A program made the translations under genes and the position numbers. The notes below the pieces were generated by a model. It was not told where the DNA came from. It did no database searches and was given only the letters and a program-made list of their open reading frames with translations. From assembly GCA_016711045.1 (NCBI GenBank), contig JADJTT010000002.1, positions 248,001 through 312,000 on the forward strand: a stretch of 64,000 nt of DNA, read 5' to 3'. The DNA comes from Saprospirales bacterium. Its GTDB lineage: Bacteria; Bacteroidota; Bacteroidia; Chitinophagales; Saprospiraceae. This document shows positions 1-9,634 of the stretch, piece after piece. The number at the start of each line of letters is the position of its first letter. The stretch's first letter is position 1.

Positions 1-1122
1 AGTATGCTGATCAGCGTATTGGTGCCCGATCCGCTCCAGTGTATTTCCAATGGCAACCTTCGAAGCCGCACCCCGAACGGCCGTGGCTATACCCGCTATG
101 ATTGGTTTGTCTCCTACCCAATCAACAATTATAACGTCACTCTTAATATCGGAGATTACGTCCATTTTTCCGATACTTATCAAGCGGCTGACGGCACCAC
201 CATGCCGCTCGATTATTACGTCCTTTCCTACAACCTGGAAAAAGCCAAAAAGCACTTCCAGCAGGTGAAGCCCACGCTTGCCTGTTACGAGCGCTATTTT
301 GGCAAATATCCTTTTTGGAACGACGGATACGCATTGGTAGAAACCCCTTACCTGGGCATGGAGCACCAAAGCGCCATCGCCTATGGAAATCGCTACCTCC
401 GTGGCTATCTGGGCGGTATGATCCCGGCTGACATGGACTGGGATTACATCATCGTCCACGAAACAGGACATGAGTATTTCGGCAACAGCCTTGGCTGCCG
501 GGATCTCTCGGAAATGTGGATACACGAATCCTTTACCACTTATATGGAATCGCTTTTTGTGGAGTGCCAATCCGGCTACGCCGATGCCGTACGATACCTC
601 CAGGGCCAGCGTGTATCCATCGGCAATAAGGAACCTATCCTTGGTCCGCCGGATGTCAATTGGGATGATTGGAAGGCCTCCGACCAGTACGCCAAAGGAG
701 CCTGGGTATTGCATACGCTGCGGCACGCCATCGGAAACGATACCATCTGGTTTTCGCTGTTAAAGGACTTCTACGGGAAATATGCCATGCAACAGATTAC
801 GACCGATACGATCGTGCAGTTTGTCAATCAATACACCGGAACGGATTACACCGCTTTCTTTGAGCAATATTTATGGTACCCCCACATCCCGGTCTTGCGC
901 TATAAAGGCGAGCAGCGCGGCTCTAATGTGCGCATCACTTACGAATGGGCAGCTGACGTACCCAATTTCAGCATGCCGGTATTGGTAAAAGGTAAGGATC
1001 AACGCCGCTGGCGGATCTTTCCGGTTAATGGAAAGAAGAAATCAACAACCCTCAAAAATTGTAAGCTGGAGGATATCCGGATTGCAGACGAGCTTTTCCT
1101 GATCAGCGTGAAGAAAATGTAA
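1..1122 (+). CDS. M1 family metallopeptidase, C-terminal part (5' end outside window)
   Basis: Zinc-dependent aminopeptidase-type protein of the M1 (gluzincin) family; the reading frame is open from base 1, so the N-terminal domain is missing. The zinc site is visible: HETGH near residue 153 of the visible part, and the third ligand Glu in WIHESF about 20 residues later. GMEHQ near residue 120 stands where classical members have GAMEN, the exopeptidase motif. The rest is the helical part that closes the active site, and a short C-terminal beta segment. The product is probably exported or periplasmic, as usual for Bacteroidota members, but the signal peptide is outside the window. It converges with rplS and ends in a shared hairpin. 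Confidence 0.9.
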   Translation, partial: SMLISVLVPDPLQCISNGNLRSRTPNGRGYTRYDWFVSYPINNYNVTLNIGDYVHFSDTYQAADGTTMPLDYYVLSYNLEKAKKHFQQVKPTLACYERYFGKYPFWNDGYALVETPYLGMEHQSAIAYGNRYLRGYLGGMIPADMDWDYIIVHETGHEYFGNSLGCRDLSEMWIHESFTTYMESLFVECQSGYADAVRYLQGQRVSIGNKEPILGPPDVNWDDWKASDQYAKGAWVLHTLRHAIGNDTIWFSLLKDFYGKYAMQQITTDTIVQFVNQYTGTDYTAFFEQYLWYPHIPVLRYKGEQRGSNVRITYEWAADVPNFSMPVLVKGKDQRRWRIFPVNGKKKSTTLKNCKLEDIRIADELFLISVKKM

Positions 1123-1152
1123 AAGGGCGAACAGCTTTGCCATTCGCCCTTT
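1122..1152. terminator. Bidirectional hairpin between M1 peptidase and rplS
   Basis: A 10-bp stem, AAAGGGCGAA (1122-1131) with TTCGCCCTTT (1143-1152), encloses an 11-base loop. It begins at the last base of the peptidase stop codon and lies between two convergent genes. Short A and T ends suit either strand. Confidence 0.7.
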
Positions 1153-1177
1153 AGGGAGTTTCCAAAGAAGGAAACAA

Positions 1178-1558
1178 TTAATCTTTTTTCGCCGAAGCCG
1201 ATGCGCTGGCGATGAATTTGCGTTCTTTGATACGAGCTTTTTTGCCCACCAGATCGCGAAGGTAGAACAACCTGGCACGACGAACTTTACCGCGCTTCAG
1301 TATCTTAATTTCCACAATACTGGGAGATGCAATCGGGAAAATACGCTCTACGCCTACCCCGTTGGAAATCTTCCGGACAGTGAAGGTCTTGGTGCCGCTA
1401 TGCCCCTTGATCTGGATCACATCACCGCGAAAGTCCTGGATCCGCTCCTTGTTTCCTTCTACAATTTTATAACTGACCACGATATTATCTCCCGCACGAA
1501 ACTTTCGGAAATCGGTCTTCTTGATCAGCTGGTCCTGTACAAACTTAATGGCATCCAT
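1178..1558 (-). CDS. rplS: Large ribosomal subunit protein bL19
   Basis: Ribosomal protein bL19 of the 50S subunit, located near the 30S-50S interface. The 126 residues cover the whole family. The N-terminal segment matches bL19 (short helix, then FRAGDNIVVSYKIVEGNKER), followed by the conserved FRGDVI and the C-terminal LYYLR-type segment, here LFYLRDLVGKKARIKERK. The tail ends in a lysine/alanine-rich stretch. The usual neighbours trmD, rimM and rpsP are not present, so the gene is probably a single transcript here. A good -33/-7 promoter lies 50-80 bases upstream. Confidence 0.97.
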   Translation of the reverse strand: MDAIKFVQDQLIKKTDFRKFRAGDNIVVSYKIVEGNKERIQDFRGDVIQIKGHSGTKTFTVRKISNGVGVERIFPIASPSIVEIKILKRGKVRRARLFYLRDLVGKKARIKERKFIASASASAKKD

Positions 1559-1606
1559 GATTCTTCTGTTTTCTGACTATCCTATACCCTTTTTAACTAA
1601 GGCCCA

Positions 1607-1636
1607 CAAAGGTAGGGGATTTACACAAATTACCAA
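1607..1636 (-). promoter_or_regulatory. Bacteroidota-type promoter of rplS
   Basis: On the minus strand, TTGGTA (1636-1631), 16 bases, then TACCTTTG (1614-1607) match the Bacteroidota TTTG / TAnnTTTG consensus. The predicted transcript start gives a leader of about 45 bases before rplS. Confidence 0.65.
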
Positions 1637-1682
1637 ATACCAACGTCCTCTTTTTTTTCAACTGTACCACAATCCGCCAACA

Positions 1683-3917
1683 CTATCGCATTAGGGTCAC
1701 AAACCCTTTATATTCAAAGGGTTCTCCTCTCGGACCTGTAAAATGTACCAGACAAACATATACCCCGTCAGGTGCTTCCTGGCCTGCATTCCGGTAGAGC
1801 CCGTTCCAATATTCATAGGGACTGTCGGTTTCAAAGATCAATTGCCCCCACCTGTCCCATACCTGCATTTGAAATCCGTTGTACCCCGGCAGGATTCCCG
1901 TGCCCCCGAAAAAGTCGTTAGTATCATCAAAATTAGGCGTAAAGGCATTGGGAAGGAAGAAGCGAAATTCAGGAATCACATCGATCAGTTGAACGGCAGT
2001 ATCCCGACAACCCAGCACATTGGAAACGATCAGCCGCAGCTCCTGCCAGCCGGTATCCGGCATCGAATAGCTCAGGTTGGGACCCGGCCCGATACGTTTC
2101 CCATTCAGGTAATAATCCCACCCGGTAGCGTAAAGAGATGAATCGATCAACGCTATTTCCGGATTGAGATTGGAAGGAAATAGCGGAGAGTAGTGGAAGT
2201 TGGCGATGGGGTTTTTCTTGATGGAGATCAGCTTCTTAAACAAGGTGTCCGTCTGACAACCAATCGGAGAAATGATCTCCAGTCCGACCGAGAACAGCCC
2301 GTCGGTCTCATAAGTATGCACGGGACTGATCACCGTGTCTACACTTCCATCTCCAAAGTCCCAAATTACCTGGTAGGTATCATCGATAGGGGAAGACAGG
2401 TTGGTAAAGGTAATGGTAGCCGGTGGGCAACTGGTCGTATCATCCGGAGAAACGAGGATCAGCGCTGGCACGGGAAAATAGGAAACCTTTTTGATCGCCT
2501 TCCCCGCACATCCATACACATCCACCACATTCAGCACCGCCCATTTTTCTCCTGATTCGGAATAAATATGTGTAGGCGAATCAAAACCGGAGACCTCTCC
2601 ATCGCCAAAATCCCATTGCCACTCAGCAATAGGCCCACTTCCAGGGGTCGTATTATCGATAAAGAAAACCGGGCCCGACACACAGGTATCGTAAAAAAAG
2701 GAGAATTCTGCCGTCGGATCAGTGTAGATCTCTACCTGCACAAAAGCCGTATCGCCGCAAGCATTACTGCCCGGGTTGATCAAAAACATCCCGTTATAGG
2801 TTCCTGGGCCGGGAAAGGTAATGGTAGGCTCCAACTCCGGAAACTGTTGCAGGTTGCCGTCGATCTCAAACTGCCAGTAAAAATCATCCAGGAACGTATT
2901 CAACGTACTTTCGTTGATCAACGTTATTTCGCTGGTCTGACAAGCGCGGATCAGGTAATCCTGCGGGCCAAGCAAAGAGTCTTCCTTAATATCGGCAAAT
3001 ACGACGGGTTCGCAACTGGCCACGTTAAACTGAAAATCCCGCCGGATCACGCTAAGCAGCTGTCCGTTTCGGTATTCTTCCACGCAAACACCCACAACGT
3101 ACTGGCCCTGTGCCGTAGGTATCCCGGTCAAAAGGCCTGTAACCGGATTGATAGTCATTACAGGACTTGCGGGAAGCGGGTTGAGTGGGTTATAAGGCGG
3201 CACATAGTCGATTGATTCATAAGGCGGAGGACATGCGGGGTTAGGCACGATCCCATCGCACCCGTTGGCGTTGCCGGGGTTGCCGGGACCGCCTACCGGG
3301 CCGCCACCCTTCAGCGGCGCACATAGTGAATAGATCAATTGATCGCCCTCTGCATCCGTAGCTTCGTGTAGAAAGTCGATGGGCTGGTTGGCACAAATTA
3401 CAATAGGGGGAAAAATTTCAAACACCGGGCTGTTATTGGACAAAGCCTGCGAGGCTGCGGTCAACTCTACCGAAAAAGTCGCGCCGGTATCGTCGGGTTG
3501 AAACATATTCGACACGCCTGCATTCCGGCAGCACCGCTGGTAAGACAGCGTATAGCTTTGGGCTGATGGCCAATCGGAAAATTTATACGTGAATTGATAG
3601 ATCGCTTCCTGCACACAAATACCGGGAGGAAGGATCAAACAGGGGTCGTTGATATCCGGCTGGATATTTTGTATCATTTGAGGAGATACGAATAACGTAG
3701 TTAAAGGATTGTTCGAATTGCCCTTATAGATGGTAACCGGCGCATTGTTGTCGAACCCTGCGCCACCACCCGCACAATCCCGGTACATTTTCATGGTGAA
3801 TTCGTAAAACCCGTTACCCAGGCATTCGTAGGTAACCACCCCCCCGATAATGTGGGCAGCATTCAAACTACCTGTCAGAAACAGGAAAAACGAAAGTAAA
3901 ATTATCCGCATAGCCAT
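1683..3917 (-). CDS. PKD-domain surface protein with type B T9SS tail (paralog 2)
   Basis: Secreted adhesin-like protein of 744 residues. It has a signal peptide (hydrophobic run after MAMRII, cleavage near LNAAH), then an AHIIGG-starting beta domain shared with the next gene upstream. At least two PKD-type domains follow: WDFGDGEVSGF near residues 435-475 and WDFGDGSVDTV near 515-545. The last 90 residues (FLPNAFTPNFDD to GFVTLMR) form a gliding-motility-associated C-terminal domain, the type B sorting signal of the type IX secretion system. This predicts export across the outer membrane and attachment at the surface. It lies 47 bases downstream of its tandem paralog on the same strand and is probably co-transcribed with it. 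Start chosen at ATG 3917; ATG 3911 is also possible. Confidence 0.85.
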   Translation of the reverse strand: MAMRIILLSFFLFLTGSLNAAHIIGGVVTYECLGNGFYEFTMKMYRDCAGGGAGFDNNAPVTIYKGNSNNPLTTLFVSPQMIQNIQPDINDPCLILPPGICVQEAIYQFTYKFSDWPSAQSYTLSYQRCCRNAGVSNMFQPDDTGATFSVELTAASQALSNNSPVFEIFPPIVICANQPIDFLHEATDAEGDQLIYSLCAPLKGGGPVGGPGNPGNANGCDGIVPNPACPPPYESIDYVPPYNPLNPLPASPVMTINPVTGLLTGIPTAQGQYVVGVCVEEYRNGQLLSVIRRDFQFNVASCEPVVFADIKEDSLLGPQDYLIRACQTSEITLINESTLNTFLDDFYWQFEIDGNLQQFPELEPTITFPGPGTYNGMFLINPGSNACGDTAFVQVEIYTDPTAEFSFFYDTCVSGPVFFIDNTTPGSGPIAEWQWDFGDGEVSGFDSPTHIYSESGEKWAVLNVVDVYGCAGKAIKKVSYFPVPALILVSPDDTTSCPPATITFTNLSSPIDDTYQVIWDFGDGSVDTVISPVHTYETDGLFSVGLEIISPIGCQTDTLFKKLISIKKNPIANFHYSPLFPSNLNPEIALIDSSLYATGWDYYLNGKRIGPGPNLSYSMPDTGWQELRLIVSNVLGCRDTAVQLIDVIPEFRFFLPNAFTPNFDDTNDFFGGTGILPGYNGFQMQVWDRWGQLIFETDSPYEYWNGLYRNAGQEAPDGVYVCLVHFTGPRGEPFEYKGFVTLMR

Positions 3918-3963
3918 CAAATTTTTATACCGATAAGGGCGCTGGCAGCGCCTTTCTCTTTTT

Positions 3964-6207
3964 TTAGTCCACTAAAACCGCATAGCCTTTCAACTGCATG
4001 TTTTCGCCCCTGGGGGTCTGATAAGATACGACAACTACGTAAACGCCGGATGGAGCGGGATCGCCCACATTTTGCTTCCGGCCATTCCACCCTTCATAAG
4101 GGTTATCGGATTCAAAGATCAATTCACCATACCGATTCCATACCTGAAACCGGAAACGCTGCACGCCTTCCATTATCCCTTCTCCCCGGTATGTGTCATT
4201 GATCCCATCGCCATTTGGCGTAAAGGCATTGGGCAGAAAGTACCGCACCTCCGGTATGACATCGATCACCTGTACCGCTGTATCCCGGCAGCCACTGGCG
4301 TGGGTGACAATCTGGGTCACCACCTGCAATCCGGTATCCGGAAAGGTAAACACCGGATCGGAAAGCAGGGAGAATCCAATGCCGGAAAAATCCCACCGCC
4401 ATGAAACAGCCTCTTTTGATTGGTCAATAAATTGTACGGTGGGTTCAATATTGCTCGGCCTGCTTGGCGTATACGTAAATCCCGCATCTGGCGAAGGCAG
4501 AATCTCGATCCAGTCAATAAATGCCGTGTCGGTATAACATCCCAACGGAGAAGTGATGCTCAACAGGATGGAATACAAACCCGGTTCGGTGTATTCATGG
4601 GTAGGACTAAGCCCAACCCCTGTATTCCCATCCCCAAAATCCCAGGCCACTGTATAGCTCTCATCGATGGGGAATGATAAATTGGTAAAGGTGATTTCCG
4701 CCGGTTCACAACCCACAAATTCACTGGGCGCCACCACGATAAGGTCGGGCACGGGATAATAAGGCAACGGGTAGACCTGCACATCCTTGCACCCATTGAC
4801 ATCCGTGACCCTTAATTTCACTAAAAAGGTGCCCGGGATCTGGTACAGGTGACCGGGGTTTTGGACCGAAGCCGTATTCAAATCATCGAAATTCCATGCC
4901 CATTCGGTAATCGTACCAGGACCGGCGCCGGAATAAGAAAGGTCGGTAAAATCGACAGACCCCGCATTACAGGTGTCATATTCAAAGGAAAAATTCGATA
5001 CGACCTCCGGGAATATCGTCACGAAAATATTGGCGGTATCGGCACAGGTTGTACCGGGATTGAGCAGGAGCTTTCCTTCATAGGTGCCAATCCCCGGGAA
5101 GACCACACTGGCATCCCAATCGGCGAAGCTCTGGGGAGTCCCGTTGATATCAAAAACCCATTCGAAGTTGTTGATAAATTGAAGCTGGTAGCTCTGATTG
5201 GTAAAGTCTACAGTGTCCTGCCCACAGGAAATTACCAGAAAATCTTGTCCATTGATGATCGCGTCTTCTTCAATATCGGCTACCACGGTGGGCTCACAGT
5301 CGGTCACATTAAATTGAAAGTCGCGCCGGCTTACACTCAGCAACTGGCCGTTCCGGTATTCTTCCACACAGACCCCTACCACAAACTGTCCCTGCTGATT
5401 GGGCACCCCGGAAATCAGGCCCGTATTGGGATCAATACTCAGCGGTGGATTACCCCCCATCGGGTTAAAGGAGGAATAGGGCGGACTAAAAAAAACGGGG
5501 TTATAAGGCGGTGGCATATCCGGATTAGGAGCGACCCCATTCGGCAAAGACCACTGGGTCTGATTGGTTCCCCCACCCAGATAGGGGGTACAGAGATAGT
5601 ATTTAAGGGCATCGCCATCTACATCAGATGCCGAGAAGTCGTAATTGATATCTTGCCCTGCACAAATTACAATGGGAGGTACTTTTTGGAAGGATGGACT
5701 GTTGTTGCACAGGCTTTGCGCCAATGCCGTCAACTCGATCGTGTAAGTGGCCCCGGAATTGCCCGGATCAACAATATTGGTAATGGAGTTGTTTCGACAA
5801 CAACGCTGGTAGGTTATATGGTAAGATTGGTTGCTGAGCGGCAGGTTGCGAGTGAAGGTATACACCCCTTCTTCCACACAGATACCCGGCGGTACAATCA
5901 GGCAAGGGTTGCTGATCTCCAGGTCGACTCCTTTTACACTCGGAGCACCCAGGGAAATATTGATCGGCACATTCGAATTGCCCTCATAAATACTGACGGT
6001 CGCCGAAAAAGGAGCACCCGGCGCCCCATCGAATAACGCGCCTCCACCCGCACAGTCCCGGTATAGGCGCAGGGTAAACCGGTAATTGCCCCCTCCGAGA
6101 CATTCGTAACTAAACTCTCCTCCTATTATATGTGCGCCTTGTGCCTGACTGAGCCACAAAGAAGCCATTACAAAAAAGAGGAAACGAAGGTGTGGTAGAA
6201 TTCTCAT
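3964..6207 (-). CDS. PKD-domain surface protein with type B T9SS tail (paralog 1)
   Basis: Secreted protein of 747 residues with the same architecture as its downstream neighbour. After a signal peptide (cleavage near SQAQG) comes the AHIIGG domain, rich in paired cysteines (for example YQRCCRNN). Two PKD repeats follow, around the WAWNFDDLN and WDFGDGNTGVG segments. The type B T9SS tail runs from FLPNAFTPNGDGIND to LKGYAVLVD. The two paralogs share identical blocks such as VGVCVEEYRNGQLLSV, showing tandem duplication. The canonical NGDGIND here is NFDDTND in the second copy. Function is unknown; surface adhesion or a gliding-associated role is an inference from the tail and the PKD folds. 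Confidence 0.85.
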   Translation of the reverse strand: MRILPHLRFLFFVMASLWLSQAQGAHIIGGEFSYECLGGGNYRFTLRLYRDCAGGGALFDGAPGAPFSATVSIYEGNSNVPINISLGAPSVKGVDLEISNPCLIVPPGICVEEGVYTFTRNLPLSNQSYHITYQRCCRNNSITNIVDPGNSGATYTIELTALAQSLCNNSPSFQKVPPIVICAGQDINYDFSASDVDGDALKYYLCTPYLGGGTNQTQWSLPNGVAPNPDMPPPYNPVFFSPPYSSFNPMGGNPPLSIDPNTGLISGVPNQQGQFVVGVCVEEYRNGQLLSVSRRDFQFNVTDCEPTVVADIEEDAIINGQDFLVISCGQDTVDFTNQSYQLQFINNFEWVFDINGTPQSFADWDASVVFPGIGTYEGKLLLNPGTTCADTANIFVTIFPEVVSNFSFEYDTCNAGSVDFTDLSYSGAGPGTITEWAWNFDDLNTASVQNPGHLYQIPGTFLVKLRVTDVNGCKDVQVYPLPYYPVPDLIVVAPSEFVGCEPAEITFTNLSFPIDESYTVAWDFGDGNTGVGLSPTHEYTEPGLYSILLSITSPLGCYTDTAFIDWIEILPSPDAGFTYTPSRPSNIEPTVQFIDQSKEAVSWRWDFSGIGFSLLSDPVFTFPDTGLQVVTQIVTHASGCRDTAVQVIDVIPEVRYFLPNAFTPNGDGINDTYRGEGIMEGVQRFRFQVWNRYGELIFESDNPYEGWNGRKQNVGDPAPSGVYVVVVSYQTPRGENMQLKGYAVLVD

Positions 6208-6435
6208 TAATAAATTTTCAACATCAAGTCACTATAGTATCCATAACAAAGAACGCAGAAATTTGCCGGCTGTTTCGTCGTCAATCCGTCAAAAATAATT
6301 TCTTCAGGCAGCGATTTGGATACAACCGCCGTCTACTTTTTGCACACTTTTATCATGACTACCACAGCCACTATGGTTTCAAGGTACTATTTTGGCTGTG
6401 GATTATACACGTTTGGGTCTTTTAATAGATAAGGA

Positions 6436-7029
6436 ATGGTGATTAACGACTACCCGTCTGCACTTCGGTATTCAGAAGTACAAGACATCCAAAAAACCCT
6501 TCAATCCGGAGGGCTGGTTCTTTTCCCTTCGGATACGGTCTGGGCGGTAGGTTGCGATGCCACGCAGCCCTCCGCAATTGAACGCCTTTATGCCCTTAAA
6601 AACCGAACCCATCAACACCCCTTCATCCTTCTGGTCGATTCGGTCGAGATGTTGAAGGAATTTGTGGGACATGTCCATCCCCGGATCGAGACTCTTCTTT
6701 ACTTCCACAACCGCCCCCTGACGGTGATCTACGACGAGCCTGTCAACCTGCCTCTGGAAGCACTGGCTGCAGATGGTACGGTAGCCATTCGGGTCATTCA
6801 GGATGATTTCTGCAGGTCATTTATCAAGGAATTGGGCAGGCCGATCGTGGCCACGACCGCCTGCCGCGAACCGGGCTCCGTTCCACATCACTTTGGAGAG
6901 ATCCAATCCGATATTTTAGAAGGCGTGGACTGGGTATCCAAACACCGCCAGAAAGAACGCCATTTTGAGGAGCTTTCGGTCATCGCCCGGCTCGATGCCC
7001 AGGAGGAACTGGAGTTTATCCGGGAATAA
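6436..7029 (+). CDS. L-threonylcarbamoyladenylate synthase (TsaC/Sua5/YrdC family)
   Basis: Makes threonylcarbamoyl-AMP from threonine, bicarbonate and ATP, the first step of the t6A37 tRNA modification. At 197 residues this is the single-domain YrdC form, without the Sua5 C-terminal domain. The family signature is present: LFPSDTVWAVGCDA near residue 33, then IERLYALKNR with the conserved Lys and Arg that bind nucleotide and carbonate, and later TTACREPG. It is a lone plus-strand gene converging with the S41 protease; the two stop codons lie only about 6 bases apart. Some Bacteroidota carry two YrdC paralogs, so this may be an accessory copy. Confidence 0.88.
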   Translation: MVINDYPSALRYSEVQDIQKTLQSGGLVLFPSDTVWAVGCDATQPSAIERLYALKNRTHQHPFILLVDSVEMLKEFVGHVHPRIETLLYFHNRPLTVIYDEPVNLPLEALAADGTVAIRVIQDDFCRSFIKELGRPIVATTACREPGSVPHHFGEIQSDILEGVDWVSKHRQKERHFEELSVIARLDAQEELEFIRE

Positions 7030-7035
7030 GTTGAT

Positions 7036-8691
7036 TCACTCCAGTACAGACAATGGATTGGCCATATGCAGAATATCCAGGGCTTTCTCCACATCGCGAT
7101 CCCGTTCATTCAGCACGATGAAATAGGCTTGGTTGTCGTACAACTGCTTGGCGATACGGGCTTTGAGTACCCCGAGTATTTCTTCTTTACTTGATAAGGC
7201 AGCTTGTGCATTCACCTCTACGCCCTTTTCTTTTGCATAGCTTATCAGGTCGTTCAGCAACGCCTCTCCTCCCTGAAATTGCCGCCTGAATTGATCCAGG
7301 GTCAGCCCCTTATACTTCTGTTGAAACACGTGCAGTCTTCTGAAGACAAAAGGCGGTATTTGCGCATCCAGTTGAAATACTACGTTGGATTGGTAGGAAG
7401 AATCCAACGGTACAAACACATCGGGATAAATTCCGCCTCCGCCGTATACTTTTCTGCCACTTGTCGTGTAGTAAGCAAGGGTATCGATACTGGGAAGGCT
7501 ATCTTTGAAAAAGAGTTCTCCGTTCTCCTGCCTGTCGGCCAAATCATGGGCGTAGGCCACGCGGTCGTCATAGGGTTTCTGGATTGAACGGCCCGACGGA
7601 ATATAATACCTTGCCACGGTGAGGCGAATGGCCGACCCGTCACTCATCCGGTATTGTTCCTGTACCAGGCCTTTTCCGTAGGACCGCCTTCCGACAATAA
7701 TGCCGCGGTCGTTATCCTGAATTGCTCCGGCGAGGATTTCACTGGCAGAGGCCGATCCTTCATCGATCAGGACTACCACGTTGCGAATATCATACAATAC
7801 ACGGCCATGGGTTTTCCATTCCTCGCGTTGGGAAGTCCGCCCCTCGGTATAGACGAGCAATTTATTCTTTTCGGGGAAAAACTGGCTCAGGATATCGGTG
7901 GCAGAGCGAAGGTACCCGCCCGGATTCTGCCGAAGGTCGATGATGATGTCTTTCATCGCCCCGGTCTCGGCCATCTCTTTCACGTGTGTGTTGAATTCCT
8001 GGGCCGTGGTTGCCCCAAACCGGTTAATCCGGATATACCCGATCCCCGGATCGATCATATAAGCGGCATCCACACTTTCCATGGGTATCTGATCGCGCAC
8101 AATGGTCACCTGCCGTAGTTCCTGCTCAGGTTGACGCAATATGCCGACCCGAACCTCACTTCCTTTGGGTCCGCGAAGGAGGTCTATGATCCCGCCGGCT
8201 TCCATCCCTATTCCAGCCACCAGCGAATCCTCTATCGTTATAATATAATCCCCGGCCAAAATTCCGGCTTTTTCAGACGGTCCGTCGACTACCGGAGCAA
8301 TCACCCGGATCGTATCCTCCAGGAGCATAAACTCCACGCCAATCCCTTCAAAATTGCCGTCCAGTCGTTCCGACTCTTCGCGAACCCGGTCAACCGATAG
8401 ATAGGTCGAATGAGGGTCGAGGTGTTCCAGCATATGATCGATGGCTGTCTGGATGAGTTCCTCCCGATCCACCGTATCGACATATTTAGCATCGATATAG
8501 CGCATCAGCTCTTCCAGTTTGCCATGTCCAAACCCGTTTGCAGAAGGAATTTCATCGGAGGTGAAGGAAAAGACCGGGCCGGGGGACTGCAGCTGCATCC
8601 CGATCGTGATGCCCAATACCAGCATGGAAGCCAGCAACAGGGGGGTCCATATTATCCAGCTGCCATTGTTTTTTTGTGCGGGTTCCTTCAT
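7036..8691 (-). CDS. S41 family C-terminal processing peptidase with PDZ domain
   Basis: Periplasmic serine protease of the CtpA/Prc type, 551 residues. One N-terminal membrane segment (about residues 11-32) anchors it. The PDZ domain runs from about 110 to 200 (GNFEGIGVEF, then GPSEKAGILAGD). The catalytic core has EGSASASEIL with Ser315 and GRRSYGKG with Lys340; this 25-residue spacing is the one expected of the Ser/Lys dyad. A C-terminal helical domain of about 150 residues is typical of Bacteroidota homologs. Likely role: trimming or degrading periplasmic proteins. It follows rpoD on the same strand, separated by a strong GC-rich hairpin, so it probably has its own promoter. Confidence 0.93.
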   Translation of the reverse strand: MKEPAQKNNGSWIIWTPLLLASMLVLGITIGMQLQSPGPVFSFTSDEIPSANGFGHGKLEELMRYIDAKYVDTVDREELIQTAIDHMLEHLDPHSTYLSVDRVREESERLDGNFEGIGVEFMLLEDTIRVIAPVVDGPSEKAGILAGDYIITIEDSLVAGIGMEAGGIIDLLRGPKGSEVRVGILRQPEQELRQVTIVRDQIPMESVDAAYMIDPGIGYIRINRFGATTAQEFNTHVKEMAETGAMKDIIIDLRQNPGGYLRSATDILSQFFPEKNKLLVYTEGRTSQREEWKTHGRVLYDIRNVVVLIDEGSASASEILAGAIQDNDRGIIVGRRSYGKGLVQEQYRMSDGSAIRLTVARYYIPSGRSIQKPYDDRVAYAHDLADRQENGELFFKDSLPSIDTLAYYTTSGRKVYGGGGIYPDVFVPLDSSYQSNVVFQLDAQIPPFVFRRLHVFQQKYKGLTLDQFRRQFQGGEALLNDLISYAKEKGVEVNAQAALSSKEEILGVLKARIAKQLYDNQAYFIVLNERDRDVEKALDILHMANPLSVLE

Positions 8692-8710
8692 TTTGTAAAC
8701 TCCATTTATG

Positions 8711-8745
8711 GCAGAGGGGGGCCACCGCAGGCGGCCCCCCTCTGC
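8711..8745. repeat. Perfect 13-bp GC-rich palindrome downstream of rpoD
   Basis: GCAGAGGGGGGCC (8711-8723) and its exact complement (8733-8745) flank a 9-base loop. It sits between the rpoD stop and the S41 start on the same strand. There is no T-run on either side, so it is not a textbook intrinsic terminator. It could be a Rho-assisted terminator or an mRNA 3'-end stabiliser. Confidence 0.7.
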
Positions 8746-8764
8746 GAATAACCAGGGGAAAAGG

Positions 8765-9634
8765 TTACGCGCCCAGGTAGTGCTTCAGCAGTTTACTGCG
8801 ATTAGCCGAGCGCAATTTATTGATCGCTTTATCCTTGATCTGGCGAACCCGTTCACGGGTCAGACCGAATTTTTCTCCGATATCTTCCAGGGACATAGGG
8901 TGCTCTACCCCGATCCCGAAATATAATTTGATGACGTCACATTGGCGGTCGGTCAACGTGCTGAGGGAGCGTTCGATCTCGCGACGCAGTGACTCCTGGT
9001 ATTCCAGAGGCTCATCTGTGCCCGGAGTCGCGCTGTTTTCCAGCACATCGAGCAGGGAGTTGTCTTCCCCTTCCACAAAGGGCGCGTCCATCGATACGTG
9101 GCGGGCGGCGACGCCCAGGGTTGTTTCCACCTCTTCGGTCGGAATTTCGAGCAGTTCGGCGAGTTCTTCCGGAGAAGGCTCCCGTTCAAATTCCTGCTCG
9201 AGTTCAGAAAATGCCTTGTTGATCTTATTCAACGAGCCTACCTTATTGAGCGGAAGGCGCACGATGCGGGATTGTTCGGCCAATGCCTGAAGGATGGACT
9301 GGCGAATCCACCATACTGCGTAGGATATAAATTTGAAACCGCGCGTTTCATCAAATCGCTGGGCTGCTTTGATCAGGCCCAAATTGCCTTCGTTGATCAA
9401 GTCGCTGAGGGAAAGGCCTTGATTCTGGTATTGCTTGGCCACCGACACCACAAAACGCAGGTTGGCTTTCGTCAATTTTTCCAGGGCTATCTGATCCCCC
9501 TGCTTTATTCGTTTGGCTAAATCAACCTCCTCTTCCGGCGTAAGCAAATCCACCTTACCAATTTCCTGCAAATACTTTTCAAGCGACTGGCTTTCTCTGT
9601 TGGTAATGGACTTCGTAATCTTGAGTTGTCTCAT
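8765..9634 (-). CDS. rpoD: Primary RNA polymerase sigma factor (sigma-70/SigA)
   Basis: Housekeeping sigma factor, 289 residues. The Bacteroidota primary sigma factor is short and lacks region 1.1, as seen here. Region 1.2 begins at LEKYLQEIGKVDLLTPEEE. Region 2 contains DLINEGNLGLIKAA and FISYAVWWIRQSI (core binding, -10 recognition and melting). Region 3 follows, and region 4.2 carries the helix-turn-helix LTRERVRQIKDKAINKLR. Its -10 recognition suits the TAnnTTTG elements seen across the window. The gene is preceded by a long leader and a near-perfect promoter about 170 bases upstream. Confidence 0.96.
   Translation of the reverse strand: MRQLKITKSITNRESQSLEKYLQEIGKVDLLTPEEEVDLAKRIKQGDQIALEKLTKANLRFVVSVAKQYQNQGLSLSDLINEGNLGLIKAAQRFDETRGFKFISYAVWWIRQSILQALAEQSRIVRLPLNKVGSLNKINKAFSELEQEFEREPSPEELAELLEIPTEEVETTLGVAARHVSMDAPFVEGEDNSLLDVLENSATPGTDEPLEYQESLRREIERSLSTLTDRQCDVIKLYFGIGVEHPMSLEDIGEKFGLTRERVRQIKDKAINKLRSANRSKLLKHYLGA

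Noticed and set aside
3936..3962. Terminator between the two PKD/T9SS paralogs
   Set aside because: The GGCGCTGGCAGCGCC core has a loop too small to fold as a standard hairpin, and its T-run lies on the plus strand, opposite to the direction of both genes.
4849..6036. 395-codon plus-strand ORF opposite the first PKD/T9SS protein
   Set aside because: It lies wholly within a gene with clear signal peptide, PKD motifs and T9SS tail on the other strand; its own translation has no domain, signal or start context.
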